Source of the DNA: Clostridia bacterium
Lineage (GTDB): Bacteria > Bacillota_A > Clostridia > Christensenellales > Aristaeellaceae
DNA: 49,608 nucleotides
Reading direction: 5' to 3'
Assembly: GCA_017430945.1 (NCBI GenBank)
Contig: JAFRMB010000027.1
Span: forward strand, 1 to 49,608
Positions 7,893-15,969 of this stretch are shown here, one piece after another. Each line of letters begins with the position of its first letter. Position 1 is the first letter of the stretch. Below the pieces are notes generated by a model, which was not told the origin of the DNA, ran no database searches, and was given only the letters and a program-made list of their open reading frames with translations. A program made the translations under genes and the position numbers.

Positions 7893-8580
7893 CGAAATGA
7901 CCGTGGGCGCGGCAAACGCGCTGCGCGATTGTGACGTGATCGTCGGGTATCACGTCTACACGGAGCTTGTGCGCGCTTACTGCCCCGATAAGGAATTCGT
8001 CACGACGCCGATGCGTCAGGAGGTCGACCGCTGCAGGAAGGCGCTGGACCTGGCAAGGTCCGGCCGGGACGTGGCGCTGGTCTGCTCGGGCGATCCCGGC
8101 ATCTACGGCATGGCGGGCCTGGTCTACGAATTGCGCGGCGAGGATGCATCCATTGAGGTCGAGGTCATCGGCGGGCTCACTGCTGCCTGCGCGGGCGCCT
8201 GCAGGCTCGGCGCTCCGCTGGGCCATGACTTCGCAGTCATCAGTCTGTCTGACCTGCTGACGCCATGGGAGCGCATCGAGGCGCGCCTGGACGCGGCGGC
8301 GCAAAGCGATCTGTGCATCGTGCTCTACAATCCCGGCAGCCAAAAGCGCGTCGGCCATCTCATGCGCGCCTGTGATATCATCCTTCGGCATCAGCGGCCG
8401 GACACGGTATGCGGCATGGTGCGCAACATCGGACGAGCGGGCGAAACGATCGAGATCACGACGCTCGGCGTGCTCAGGAGCCGTCAGCCGGATATGTTCA
8501 CCACCGTGTTCATCGGGAATGCCTCGACCAGGGTCATAGCCGGGAAAATGGTCACGCCAAGGGGGTACCGGGATGTCTGA
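7849..8580 (+). CDS. cbiH: Cobalt-precorrin-3B C17-methyltransferase
   Basis: GRIRVVGIGPGNYDEMTVGA at the start and VIVGYHVYTELV, CSGDPGIYGMAGLVYE and EVEVIGGLTAACAGACRLGAPLGHDF identify CbiH/CobJ, which methylates C17 and contracts the ring. The start is a TTG (7849) inside the end of cbiG, 8 nt after GGGGG; the protein cannot be much shorter because the GIGPG loop lies at residue 8. The 243-residue length is normal. Its end overlaps the next gene by 8 nt. The deep overlaps suggest translational coupling. Confidence 0.9.
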   Translation: MGRIRVVGIGPGNYDEMTVGAANALRDCDVIVGYHVYTELVRAYCPDKEFVTTPMRQEVDRCRKALDLARSGRDVALVCSGDPGIYGMAGLVYELRGEDASIEVEVIGGLTAACAGACRLGAPLGHDFAVISLSDLLTPWERIEARLDAAAQSDLCIVLYNPGSQKRVGHLMRACDIILRHQRPDTVCGMVRNIGRAGETIEITTLGVLRSRQPDMFTTVFIGNASTRVIAGKMVTPRGYRDV

Positions 8581-10570
8581 GATCTGCATATTCGCAGGCA
8601 CGACCGAGGGCAGAAGGCTGGTCGAGCGCCTGTCAGACCAGCCGCTGAAGCTCTGCGTATGCGTGGCGACGCCTTACGGCCGGGCGATGATCCCGGACGG
8701 GGACAACGTCGAAGTGCTGACAGGGCGCCTGGACAGAGGCGATATGCGGGCGCTCCTGGCGTCTCGCCGCTTTGACGCGGTGATCGACGCGACGCATCCG
8801 TACGCGACGGAGGTGTCCGGGAACCTGTCCGCGGCCTGCGCCGATACCGATACGGCGTATCTGCGGCTGGACCGCGCGGAATGCGGCGCACCGGACGACG
8901 CGATCTATGTCGACACCGTTCAGGATGCCGCCGATCGACTTGCGAAGCAAACGGGCCGGGCGCTGCTGACCACCGGCAGCAAGGAGCTTGGACCGTATTC
9001 GAACGTACCGGGCTTCGACGAGCGGTTCTATGTCCGCGTTCTGCCTTCGCAGGCTTCGCTTGCGGCCTGCGAGGCCGCAGGCTTCAGCCCTTCCCACATC
9101 ATCGCCATGCAGGGGCCATTTTCCGTCGATATGAACGTGGCGACGCTCAGGGCTGTCGGCGCGGATTGGCTGGTGACCAAGGCATCCGGCCAGAGCGGCG
9201 ACTTTGAAGAGAAGATCGAAGCCGCCGGACGGATCGGCGCACGCTGCATCGTCATCGGCAGACCGGTCCAGCCGAGCGGAGTCGACTTCGAAGGCGCGCT
9301 GCGCTGGCTGTGCGGCAGATTCAAGCTGAAGCTGAGCCGTGAGATCGCAGTGATCGGCATCGGCATGGGCTCGAAGGATACGCTGACGCTTGAAGCCGAC
9401 AAAGCGCTGAAGGACGCGGAATGCATCATAGGCGCCGAGCGATCGCTCAAAGCGGTATCCGGATACGGGCATCCCCAATATGCCGAGATCGCACCGCAGA
9501 GGATCGCGGCGTACATCGAGGCGCACGCGGAGTACCGTCGCTTTGCCGTCGTGATGTCCGGCGATACGGGATTCTACAGCGGAGCCAAGAAGCTGCTGCC
9601 GCTGCTCGCGGGCGAAAGCGTGCGCGTCATCCCCGGGCTCAGCACCCTGCAGGTGCTTTGCGCGCGGGTGGGGACATCATGGGACGATGTCCATGCCATC
9701 TCGCTGCACGGCCGGGACGGATCCGCAGCCGAGGCGCTCAGGCGCTGGGGCAAGGTCTTCGCGCTGCTTGACGGGACAGACGCCGTGAGGCGCGTGTGCA
9801 GGGAGCTGTGCGACGCCTCGATGGGAGATGCGCGGGTGACCCTGGGCGAGCGGCTGTCGTATCCGGATGAAAAGCTGACCGTCGACACCGCGCAGGCACT
9901 CGCGGATCGCGCATGCGCGCCGCTCAGCGCCGTGCTGCTCGAATACGGGGCAGGGGACGGAGGCTGCCGGATCGGGCTGCCGGATGAGATGTTTGAACGC
10001 GATACAGGGAGTGACTGTCACAGGCCCGTGCCGATGACCAAACGCGAGGTGCGCGCGATCTGTGTGTCCAGGCTGTGCCTGAGGGATGATTCGGTCGTCT
10101 ACGATATCGGCGCGGGCACGGGCTCGGTGTCGATCGAGATGGCGCTGAACTGTCCGGAGGGCAGGGTCTTCGCCATCGAATGCCGTGAGGAAGCTGCCAT
10201 GTTGATCGATAAAAACCGACGTCGGTTTGGCTTATCGAATCTCACGGTCGTTCGCGGCCGGGCCCCTGAGTCGATGGCGGATCTTCCGGTGCCGACGCAC
10301 GCCTTTATCGGCGGCAGCTCCGGGGATCTGTCCGATATCATCGCGGCGCTCATCGAAAGGAACCCGGACGTGCACATCGTCGCCAACGCCGTCACGCTCG
10401 AATCCATAGCTGAACTGTCCGAGGCCGTCAGGCGGTTCGGCCTGGCCGGCAGTGAGTTCGTCCAGGTGAGCATCGCCCGCAGCCGCGCAGTCGGAAAGCA
10501 TCACCTCATGTCCGGCATGAATCCGGTATACGTGGCCGACCTTCGGCGCGAGGAGGTGAGCCGTCCATGA
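8573..10570 (+). CDS. cbiJET: CbiJ-CbiE-CbiT fusion: precorrin-6A reductase and C5,15-methyltransferase/decarboxylase
   Basis: The 665 residues contain three enzymes. About 1-245 is CbiJ/CobK (ICIFAGTTEGRRLVERL, DATHPYATEVSGNLSAAC, LLTTGSKELGPY, IAMQGPFS), which reduces precorrin-6A. About 257-455 is CbiE (IAVIGIGMGSKDTLTLEADK, VMSGDTGFYSGAKKLLP), a tetrapyrrole methylase. About 475-655 is CbiT (MTKREVRAICVSRLCL, VYDIGAGTGSVSIEMALNC), a Rossmann methyltransferase that also decarboxylates C12. CbiE-CbiT fusions are common (CobL); a further N-terminal CbiJ is less so. Four bases overlap cbiC. Domain assignment is firm; borders are approximate. Confidence 0.92.
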   Translation: MSEICIFAGTTEGRRLVERLSDQPLKLCVCVATPYGRAMIPDGDNVEVLTGRLDRGDMRALLASRRFDAVIDATHPYATEVSGNLSAACADTDTAYLRLDRAECGAPDDAIYVDTVQDAADRLAKQTGRALLTTGSKELGPYSNVPGFDERFYVRVLPSQASLAACEAAGFSPSHIIAMQGPFSVDMNVATLRAVGADWLVTKASGQSGDFEEKIEAAGRIGARCIVIGRPVQPSGVDFEGALRWLCGRFKLKLSREIAVIGIGMGSKDTLTLEADKALKDAECIIGAERSLKAVSGYGHPQYAEIAPQRIAAYIEAHAEYRRFAVVMSGDTGFYSGAKKLLPLLAGESVRVIPGLSTLQVLCARVGTSWDDVHAISLHGRDGSAAEALRRWGKVFALLDGTDAVRRVCRELCDASMGDARVTLGERLSYPDEKLTVDTAQALADRACAPLSAVLLEYGAGDGGCRIGLPDEMFERDTGSDCHRPVPMTKREVRAICVSRLCLRDDSVVYDIGAGTGSVSIEMALNCPEGRVFAIECREEAAMLIDKNRRRFGLSNLTVVRGRAPESMADLPVPTHAFIGGSSGDLSDIIAALIERNPDVHIVANAVTLESIAELSEAVRRFGLAGSEFVQVSIARSRAVGKHHLMSGMNPVYVADLRREEVSRP

Positions 10571-11211
10571 AGATCGAACTGGAGCGCGTCCTGCCGGCGG
10601 AGATCGAGGCGCGGAGCTTTGAGATCATCGACAGAGAGCTGCCGCATCCCATCGATGTGGCCCTGGCACCGATCATCAAGCGCGTGATCCACGCAACGGC
10701 GGATTTCGACTATGCGGATACACTCTGTTTTTCGGAAGATGTTCTACGGCATGCACAGGACGCGATCTGCGCCGGCGCGCTGTTCGTCACCGACACGACC
10801 ATGGCGCAGGCCGGCATCAACAAGCCTGCGCTTCAAAGGCACGGCTGTGACGTGAGGTGCTTCATCGCAGATGGCGATGTTGCAGAGGCGGCACGCCGCA
10901 GCGGCACAACGCGGGCCGTGCAGGCGGTGGACAAGGCGGCAGACCTTAAAGGGCGCCCCATCGTGTTCGCCGTCGGGAACGCGCCGACGGCACTCGTGCG
11001 CATCTGCGAACTGGTTTCTGAAGGCAGGCTCGCTCCGGCGCTCGTCATCGGCGTACCGGTGGGATTCGTCAATGTGACACAGTCGAAGGCGCACATCATG
11101 CGCGCCGGTGTTCCGTACATCGTGGCCAGGGGACGAAAGGGCGGCAGCAACGTTGCGGCAGCCATCTGCAACGCGCTCCTGTATCTGGCGGATGCCGAAA
11201 ACAGACCGTAG
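10567..11211 (+). CDS. cbiC: Cobalt-precorrin-8X methylmutase
   Basis: This 214-residue protein carries the CbiC/CobH signatures IIDRELPHPIDVALAPIIKR, FVTDTTMAQAGINKPALQR and VFAVGNAPTALVRICEL, plus VIGVPVGFVNVTQSK. It moves the C11 methyl group to C12 to give cobyrinic acid. It is the last gene of the five-gene cbi run; an ATGA overlap couples it to cbiJET. It ends with TAG. The pathway genes cbiK/X, cbiL, cbiD, cbiA, cbiP and cbiB are not in the window. Confidence 0.92.
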   Translation: MKIELERVLPAEIEARSFEIIDRELPHPIDVALAPIIKRVIHATADFDYADTLCFSEDVLRHAQDAICAGALFVTDTTMAQAGINKPALQRHGCDVRCFIADGDVAEAARRSGTTRAVQAVDKAADLKGRPIVFAVGNAPTALVRICELVSEGRLAPALVIGVPVGFVNVTQSKAHIMRAGVPYIVARGRKGGSNVAAAICNALLYLADAENRP

Positions 11212-11630
11212 TCTTGAATTACCGTATTCTTTGCACATCCATGATCCGGCCGAGGCTTCCGTCGCCCGCGCATCGATCCACGCCGGGAGAGATCGCGCCC
11301 CGGATCATGCAAAGACCCTGCATCCGCGATGGCATGCAGGGTCTTGTATCTTTGAAAGCGCCAGTATTCCGACGGGCATGACGGCCACGGGGATCCGCGT
11401 GCCGCGAAAACGGATCCCCTGACCGGCAGACGGCCGCGCCGCACCGCAAAATGCAGTAGTCTCCACCGAAAAAGCGATCCTGACGCACGCAACGCCAGGA
11501 TCGATCATAAGCCGGGAGACATCCTGCCCCCATATCCTTCATCAAGGCCCCAAACACCGCGTTTGCGATGGAGCACCGGGCTTTGACGCAGCCTGCGGGC
11601 GCGGAAGCGTTCGCCTGCGCGCCAAGCGGA
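11212..11630. other. 420-bp gap between convergent cbiC and cysS
   Basis: Beyond the hairpin at 11311-11346 there is an imperfect inverted repeat: CTTTGCA..ATGATCCGG near 11229 against CCGGATCATGCAAAG near 11300, with a 5-nt insertion. On the minus strand a short ORF (11508-11305, 67 residues, starting MIDPGVACVRIAF) has no convincing ribosome binding site and matches nothing I recognise. It may be decayed coding sequence or only structured 3' regions. Confidence 0.4.
11311..11346. terminator. Bidirectional hairpin between cbiC and cysS
   Basis: AAGACCCTGCAT and ATGCAGGGTCTT form a perfect 12-bp stem around a 10-nt loop. T-runs are weak (GTATCTTT on plus), so it may act as a terminator for both converging transcripts or as a 3'-end stabiliser. 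Confidence 0.55.
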
Positions 11631-13049
11631 TCACGCCTTCTTGACTTTGGGTCCTTTGGGGGTGTCTTCGATGATGTAGCCCATGGCCAGCACCGCGTCG
11701 CGCAGACGGTCCGCTTCGGCGAAGTCCTTCGCCTTCTTGGCCTCGACGCGGGCCTGTACGAGCGCCTTGACCTCCTCGGGCGTGGTGTCAAGATCCTTCA
11801 TGAGAAGTCCCAGCACCTCATGGGCCATCACGTTCAGCGCCTTGAGGCCCGCTTCGATCACAGCCTTGCTCGGCTGATTGGCGTCAGACAGCGCGGTGTT
11901 CATGTCGCGCACGTACTCGAACAGCACGCCCATGGCCTCAGAGGTGTTCAGATCGTCGCACATGGCGTCGTCAAAGCGGTCGATGAAGCCTTCGGCGCGC
12001 GCGGCAAACGCCGCCTCAGCCTCGTTCATTTCGCGCTCCGGCGCGTGTTCCAGCGCAAACAGCGCGTTGTTCCGGGCGGTGTACAGGCGCTCCAGACCCG
12101 CTTTGGCCTGATCCATCAGTTCGCGGGAGAAGTTGATGGGGCTGCGGTAGTGGGCCGACAGCATGAACATGCGTACGACCTCAGGGTCGTAATCCTTCGA
12201 GATGTCGCGCACGGTGAAGAAATTGCCGGCGGACTTGGACATCTTTTTGTTGTCCACGTTGATGTGGCCGTTGTGCATCCAGTAGCGGGCGAAGGGCTTT
12301 CCGGTGGCACCCTCGGACTGGGCGATCTCGTTCTCGTGGTGGGGGAAGATCAGATCGACGCCGCCGCAATGGATGTCGAAGGTCTCGCCAAGGTACTTCA
12401 TGGACATGGCGGAGCACTCGATATGCCAGCCGGGACGGCCTTCGCCCCAGGGGCTCTTCCAGAAGGGCTCGCCGGGCTTCTTCGCCTTCCACAGGGCGAA
12501 GTCCATGGGGTGGCGCTTGATGTCGTCCACCTCGATGCGCGCGCCGGATTCCAGGTCGTCCAGGTCCTGCCCGATGAGCCTGCCGTAGTTGCTGCGCCAG
12601 GCCTGAGTGTCGAAGTAGACGTCGCCGTTGTCCACGCGGTAGGCCAGCCCCTTGGCTTCAAGCTTCTTGATGAGCGCGATGATCTCGCCGATGTGCTTCG
12701 TGGCCCGGGGATGGGCGTCCGCCCTCTCCACGCCGATGGCTTCGGCATCCTTGAAGTACTCTGCGATGTACTTCTCCGCGATGGCATCGACGGTAGTGCC
12801 TTCCTCGTTGGCGCGCTTGATCATTTTGTCGTCGATGTCGGTGAAGTTCTGCACGAAGGTCACCTGATAACCCAGATGGCGCAGAAAGCGGCGCAGCGTG
12901 TCGAAAATGATGAACGGGCGCGCATTTCCGATGTGGAAGTAGTTGTAGACCGTGGGGCCGCAGGCGTAGATGCCGACTTTGCCGTCATGCAAGGGCTCGA
13001 AGGGCTGCTTTTTGCGGGTCAGGGTGTTGTAGATCATCATCTGTTTCAT
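11631..13049 (-). CDS. cysS: Cysteine-tRNA ligase
   Basis: The 472-residue class I synthetase has the zinc cysteine in [11 protein letters not shown], the HIGH-type motif [25 protein letters not shown] and the KMSKS loop KKMSKSAGN, followed by the C-terminal anticodon-binding region ending [20 protein letters not shown]. It charges tRNA-Cys. ATG 13049 follows GGGAGGATTGATACG. A T-box leader with a Cys specifier lies directly upstream, so expression should rise when cysteine is limiting. A long ORF on the opposite strand is only a shadow of this gene. Confidence 0.95.
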   Translation of the reverse strand: MKQMMIYNTLTRKKQPFEPLHDGKVGIYACGPTVYNYFHIGNARPFIIFDTLRRFLRHLGYQVTFVQNFTDIDDKMIKRANEEGTTVDAIAEKYIAEYFKDAEAIGVERADAHPRATKHIGEIIALIKKLEAKGLAYRVDNGDVYFDTQAWRSNYGRLIGQDLDDLESGARIEVDDIKRHPMDFALWKAKKPGEPFWKSPWGEGRPGWHIECSAMSMKYLGETFDIHCGGVDLIFPHHENEIAQSEGATGKPFARYWMHNGHINVDNKKMSKSAGNFFTVRDISKDYDPEVVRMFMLSAHYRSPINFSRELMDQAKAGLERLYTARNNALFALEHAPEREMNEAEAAFAARAEGFIDRFDDAMCDDLNTSEAMGVLFEYVRDMNTALSDANQPSKAVIEAGLKALNVMAHEVLGLLMKDLDTTPEEVKALVQARVEAKKAKDFAEADRLRDAVLAMGYIIEDTPKGPKVKKA

Positions 13050-13072
13050 CGTATCAATCCTCCCATGATAAA

Positions 13073-13283
13073 CGCGGCCGCACCTCCCGACAGAGGCGTG
13101 GCCGCGGTTCCACTCTGCATTGTACTCGACGGCTGTTAACGGGGCCGACCGTCCGCACCTTGAACATTCGGTGCGGAGCGCTCACGGGCGCACCCTTCCG
13201 CGATCGCCACCGGCGGCTTCCAGCCTGGGCCGCCTTCTCTCGTGATGGACTGATCCGCGTACTCCTCCCGGTCATCGCGATGC
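13073..13283 (-). ncRNA. T-box leader of cysS, Cys (UGC) specifier
   Basis: On the minus strand: GAGAGAAGGCGG and GGCTGGAAGCC of stem I, TGC (13192-13190) followed by GCCCGTGAGC in the specifier position, the T-box AGAGTGGAACCGCGG (13115-13101), and a GC-rich terminator stem CGCGGCC..GGCCGCG ending at 13073 with TTTAT. The TGGA bulge would match a tRNA ending U-CCA, and tRNA-Cys has U73. Specifier, discriminator and downstream gene agree. Confidence 0.9.
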
Positions 13284-13289
13284 ATAGTC

Positions 13290-13318
13290 ATTATAATGCC
13301 CGTCTGCCGCCGCGTCAA
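13290..13318 (-). promoter_or_regulatory. Promoter of the cysS T-box transcript
   Basis: TTGACG (13318-13313), a 17-bp spacer, and a perfect TATAAT (13295-13290) on the minus strand, with transcription expected to start near 13283. Confidence 0.8.
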
Positions 13319-13336
13319 CCCCGCGCCGGTAAATTC

Positions 13337-14107
13337 TCAGGGATTGAGTATGGCGGATATCTTATCGTTGACCAGTCCGTTGCCGGCGAGCAGACTGCCG
13401 GTGGCGATGGGATCCTGCCAGGGATGCCAGCCCTGCATGCGCCCGCCGGCCTCGGTGAGTATGACCCAGCCGGCGGCGTAGTCGTAGATGCCGAGGCCCT
13501 GTTCGATGAACGCCTCCGACCTTCCGGCGGCGACGCAGCAGAGGTCGTAGGCTGCCGAGCCCGAACGCCTCAGGTCGCTGATGGCGCCCATGAGCGGCAC
13601 GAACACCGCCTCGGTCTCTGCGAGATGCACCGGGTTTCGGTGGCCGAAGCCGATGTGAACGATGGACTGGCGAAGGTCGGATATGTCGGAGACGTGGATC
13701 GGCCGGCCGTTGAGCGTCGCGCCCTCGCCGCGTATCGCCAGGAAGACCTCGTTCGTGCCGATGCAGTACACGCAGCCGATGACCAGCTGTCCCTCCTGCT
13801 CGTATGCGATGGAGATGGAATAGATCCGCTCGCCGCGCATGAAGTTCACGGTGCCGTCCACGGGATCGACGATCCAGCGGCCGTGCGCGTTCGTGGAGCC
13901 GCCGCCTTCCTCACCGAAGAACTCGTCCTCAGGGCAGGCCGTGAGAAGTATGTCCCTGAGCATGTGCTCGCTTTTGATGTCCATCTCGGTGACAAAATCG
14001 TTTTCGCTCTTCTTCATGATACGGCTGGCATGGTGATGATCCAGCATCGTGCCCGCAGCGCGGGCGGCGCGCTCGGCCAGAGCGGCTTTCTCCCTAAGGG
14101 TCATCAT
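13337..14107 (-). CDS. Inositol monophosphatase family phosphatase
   Basis: The Mg-dependent phosphatase signatures are present in order: EFFGEEGG, WIVDPVDGTVNFM (metal-binding D-P-x-D-G-T) and GIYDYAAGWVILTEAGG. Family members hydrolyse inositol-1-phosphate or related sugar phosphates, and some act on 3'-phosphoadenosine phosphate. I chose ATG 14107, 9 nt after GGAG, giving 256 residues; an ATG at 14140 would add an unlikely hydrophobic tail. It is divergent from exonuclease III. Substrate cannot be read from sequence. Confidence 0.88.
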   Translation of the reverse strand: MMTLREKAALAERAARAAGTMLDHHHASRIMKKSENDFVTEMDIKSEHMLRDILLTACPEDEFFGEEGGGSTNAHGRWIVDPVDGTVNFMRGERIYSISIAYEQEGQLVIGCVYCIGTNEVFLAIRGEGATLNGRPIHVSDISDLRQSIVHIGFGHRNPVHLAETEAVFVPLMGAISDLRRSGSAAYDLCCVAAGRSEAFIEQGLGIYDYAAGWVILTEAGGRMQGWHPWQDPIATGSLLAGNGLVNDKISAILNP

Positions 14108-14133
14108 GGCGTACATCTCCAAAATAAAATATG

Positions 14134-14162
14134 TTGGCAAAACGATAAAAGTATGCTATAAT
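14134..14162 (+). promoter_or_regulatory. Promoter of exonuclease III gene
   Basis: TTGGCA (14134-14139), a 17-bp spacer and TATAAT (14157-14162), 57 bp ahead of the start codon. Confidence 0.8.
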
Positions 14163-14218
14163 CACACTTGAGAACAGATGTAGTATACCACATCTTCGCT
14201 TCGGATGGTGTTATTTTC

Positions 14219-14992
14219 ATGAAAATGATATCCTGGAACGTCAACGGGCTTCGCGCTGTGATCAAAAAGGGCTTCTATGAAAGCATCTCTGCGCTGGACG
14301 CGGACGTGATATGCCTCCAGGAGATCAAGATGCAGGAGGGCCAGTGCGATGTAGAGATGCCGGGATATCAGCAGATCTACAACTGCGCGGATCGGAAGGG
14401 TTATTCGGGCACGGCCGTGTTTTCGCGCGTGCCGGTCATGAGCGTGAGCTGCGGCATCGGGGTGGACGTCCACGACCACGAGGGGCGGGTCATCACATGC
14501 GAATTCGAAGACTTCTATCTCGTCTGCTGTTATACGCCGAATTCGCAGAACGAGCTGCGGCGTTTGGACTACCGCATGCAGTGGGAGGACGACTTCAGGC
14601 ACTACCTGATGGCGCTGGATGCCGTGAAGCCCGTGATCCTGACCGGCGATCTGAACGTCGCGCATCAGGAGATCGACCTGAAGAATCCCAAGACCAACCA
14701 TATGAATGCCGGTTTCACGGATCAGGAGCGCGGCAAGATGACCGAGCTTCTGGCTTCCGGGTTCATAGATTCCTTCCGGTATTTTTATCCGGAGGCGACG
14801 GGAGCCTACAGCTGGTGGAGCTATATCGGCGCGGCGCGCTCAAGGAACGCGGGCTGGCGCATCGATTATTTCATCGTTTCCGAAAAGCTGAGGGAGCGGA
14901 TGGTCGACGCGAAGATCCACCAGAGCGTCATGGGCTCCGATCATTGCCCGGTGGAGCTCGTGATACGGGCGGCGGAGACGAACGACCTTTGA
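14219..14992 (+). CDS. xth: Exodeoxyribonuclease III / AP endonuclease
   Basis: KMISWNVNGLRAV at the N-terminus, VICLQEIKMQ (catalytic Glu), YTPNSQNELRRLDYRMQW, LTGDLNVAHQEIDL (Asp-Asn), SWWSYIGAARSRNAGWRIDY and the C-terminal GSDHCPVEL are the exonuclease III motifs in the right order. The enzyme cuts DNA at abasic sites and removes 3' blocking groups in base-excision repair; endonuclease III (nth) lies elsewhere in the window. ATG 14219 gives 257 residues, the usual size; the open frame upstream to 14168 has no family match. Confidence 0.94.
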   Translation: MKMISWNVNGLRAVIKKGFYESISALDADVICLQEIKMQEGQCDVEMPGYQQIYNCADRKGYSGTAVFSRVPVMSVSCGIGVDVHDHEGRVITCEFEDFYLVCCYTPNSQNELRRLDYRMQWEDDFRHYLMALDAVKPVILTGDLNVAHQEIDLKNPKTNHMNAGFTDQERGKMTELLASGFIDSFRYFYPEATGAYSWWSYIGAARSRNAGWRIDYFIVSEKLRERMVDAKIHQSVMGSDHCPVELVIRAAETNDL

Positions 14993-15093
14993 TCCCGAGG
15001 CATGCGTACAGGAACGCATCCGGAGGATCAGGATCCGGCCGCACATCGGGCGGTCGAACGATATACGGAATTCGGTCGATGGGGTGACGGTAT

Positions 15094-15900
15094 ATGAAAA
15101 AAGAGCAAATCAAATCTGCGATCCCGATCTACATTGCGGCGGCGGTCTGGCTGCTTGCCGGCATCGTGTTCCCGAAGGCGATCCTGAAGCTGCCGGGGCT
15201 GATCGTGACGGCAGTCCTGTCGGTCGGCGCTTATTTCGCGGGAACGAAGCTGTTCCCCGGCCGCACGGTCGTGGTGGAGGAGAAGATCTCCACCGGAAAC
15301 GCGTCGCTAGACAACGACATCGCGGAAGGCCGCACGAGGCTTGAAAAGCTTCGCGAGGCGAATGCCGCCATCCCGCATCCCGGCATCACGGCGAACCTCG
15401 ACCGCATGACCAAGGCGGGCGAACAGATCTTCAAGGAGCTCGGGCGCGATCCCAGCAAGGCTTCGCTCGTCCGCCGCTTCATGAGCTACTATCTGCCCAC
15501 GTCGGAGAAGCTCATGGACCAGTACCGGCTTCTGATGGATGCGCCCATCAAGGGCGAAAACATCACATCTGCCATGAACCGCATCGAGTCCAGCCTGGAT
15601 GTCGTGGCCGGAGCCTTCGACAAATGCGCCGATAATCTCTTCAAGGACGATGAGATGGATATCGACGCCGAGATCAAGGTCATGAAGACCATGCTTACCG
15701 GCGACAATCTCGTCGAGAGCGCCACAAACAGCATCCTCAGAGCCGCCGGCAAACTGAAGGATGATGGGGCCCCGGCAGCCGCCGAACAGGCCGTTGCCGC
15801 TGTGGAGCAAGCCGCAGCGCCCGCGGAGCAGGCTGCGCCTGACGGGGAGATGGAGCTGGAAGGCAAGGATCGCAAGATCACGCTGACGCTGGGAAGATGA
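15094..15900 (+). CDS. xpaC: XpaC-family membrane protein (5-bromo-4-chloroindolyl phosphate hydrolysis)
   Basis: The 268-residue protein has two N-terminal membrane segments (about 9-28 and 30-50), then a helical cytoplasmic part with SLVRRFMSYYLPTSEKLMDQY and IESSLDVVAGAFDKCADNLF, typical of XpaC. The tail is Ala/Glu rich (AAAEQAVAAVEQAA) and ends ITLTLGR. XpaC genes regularly precede telA in Bacillota, as here (69-bp gap). The name comes from an old plate phenotype; the biochemical role is unknown. It is probably a membrane partner of TelA. Confidence 0.82.
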   Translation: MKKEQIKSAIPIYIAAAVWLLAGIVFPKAILKLPGLIVTAVLSVGAYFAGTKLFPGRTVVVEEKISTGNASLDNDIAEGRTRLEKLREANAAIPHPGITANLDRMTKAGEQIFKELGRDPSKASLVRRFMSYYLPTSEKLMDQYRLLMDAPIKGENITSAMNRIESSLDVVAGAFDKCADNLFKDDEMDIDAEIKVMKTMLTGDNLVESATNSILRAAGKLKDDGAPAAAEQAVAAVEQAAAPAEQAAPDGEMELEGKDRKITLTLGR

Positions 15901-15969
15901 ACCGGCGGCCCATACATGTCGACAATGCAATGCACATAGACCATCAACAAGAATCAGGAGGAATGAACC

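Noticed and set aside
11568..13139. 523-residue plus-strand ORF
   Set aside because: It lies entirely opposite cysS, has no family features and no ribosome binding site; in GC-rich DNA antisense frames are often open.
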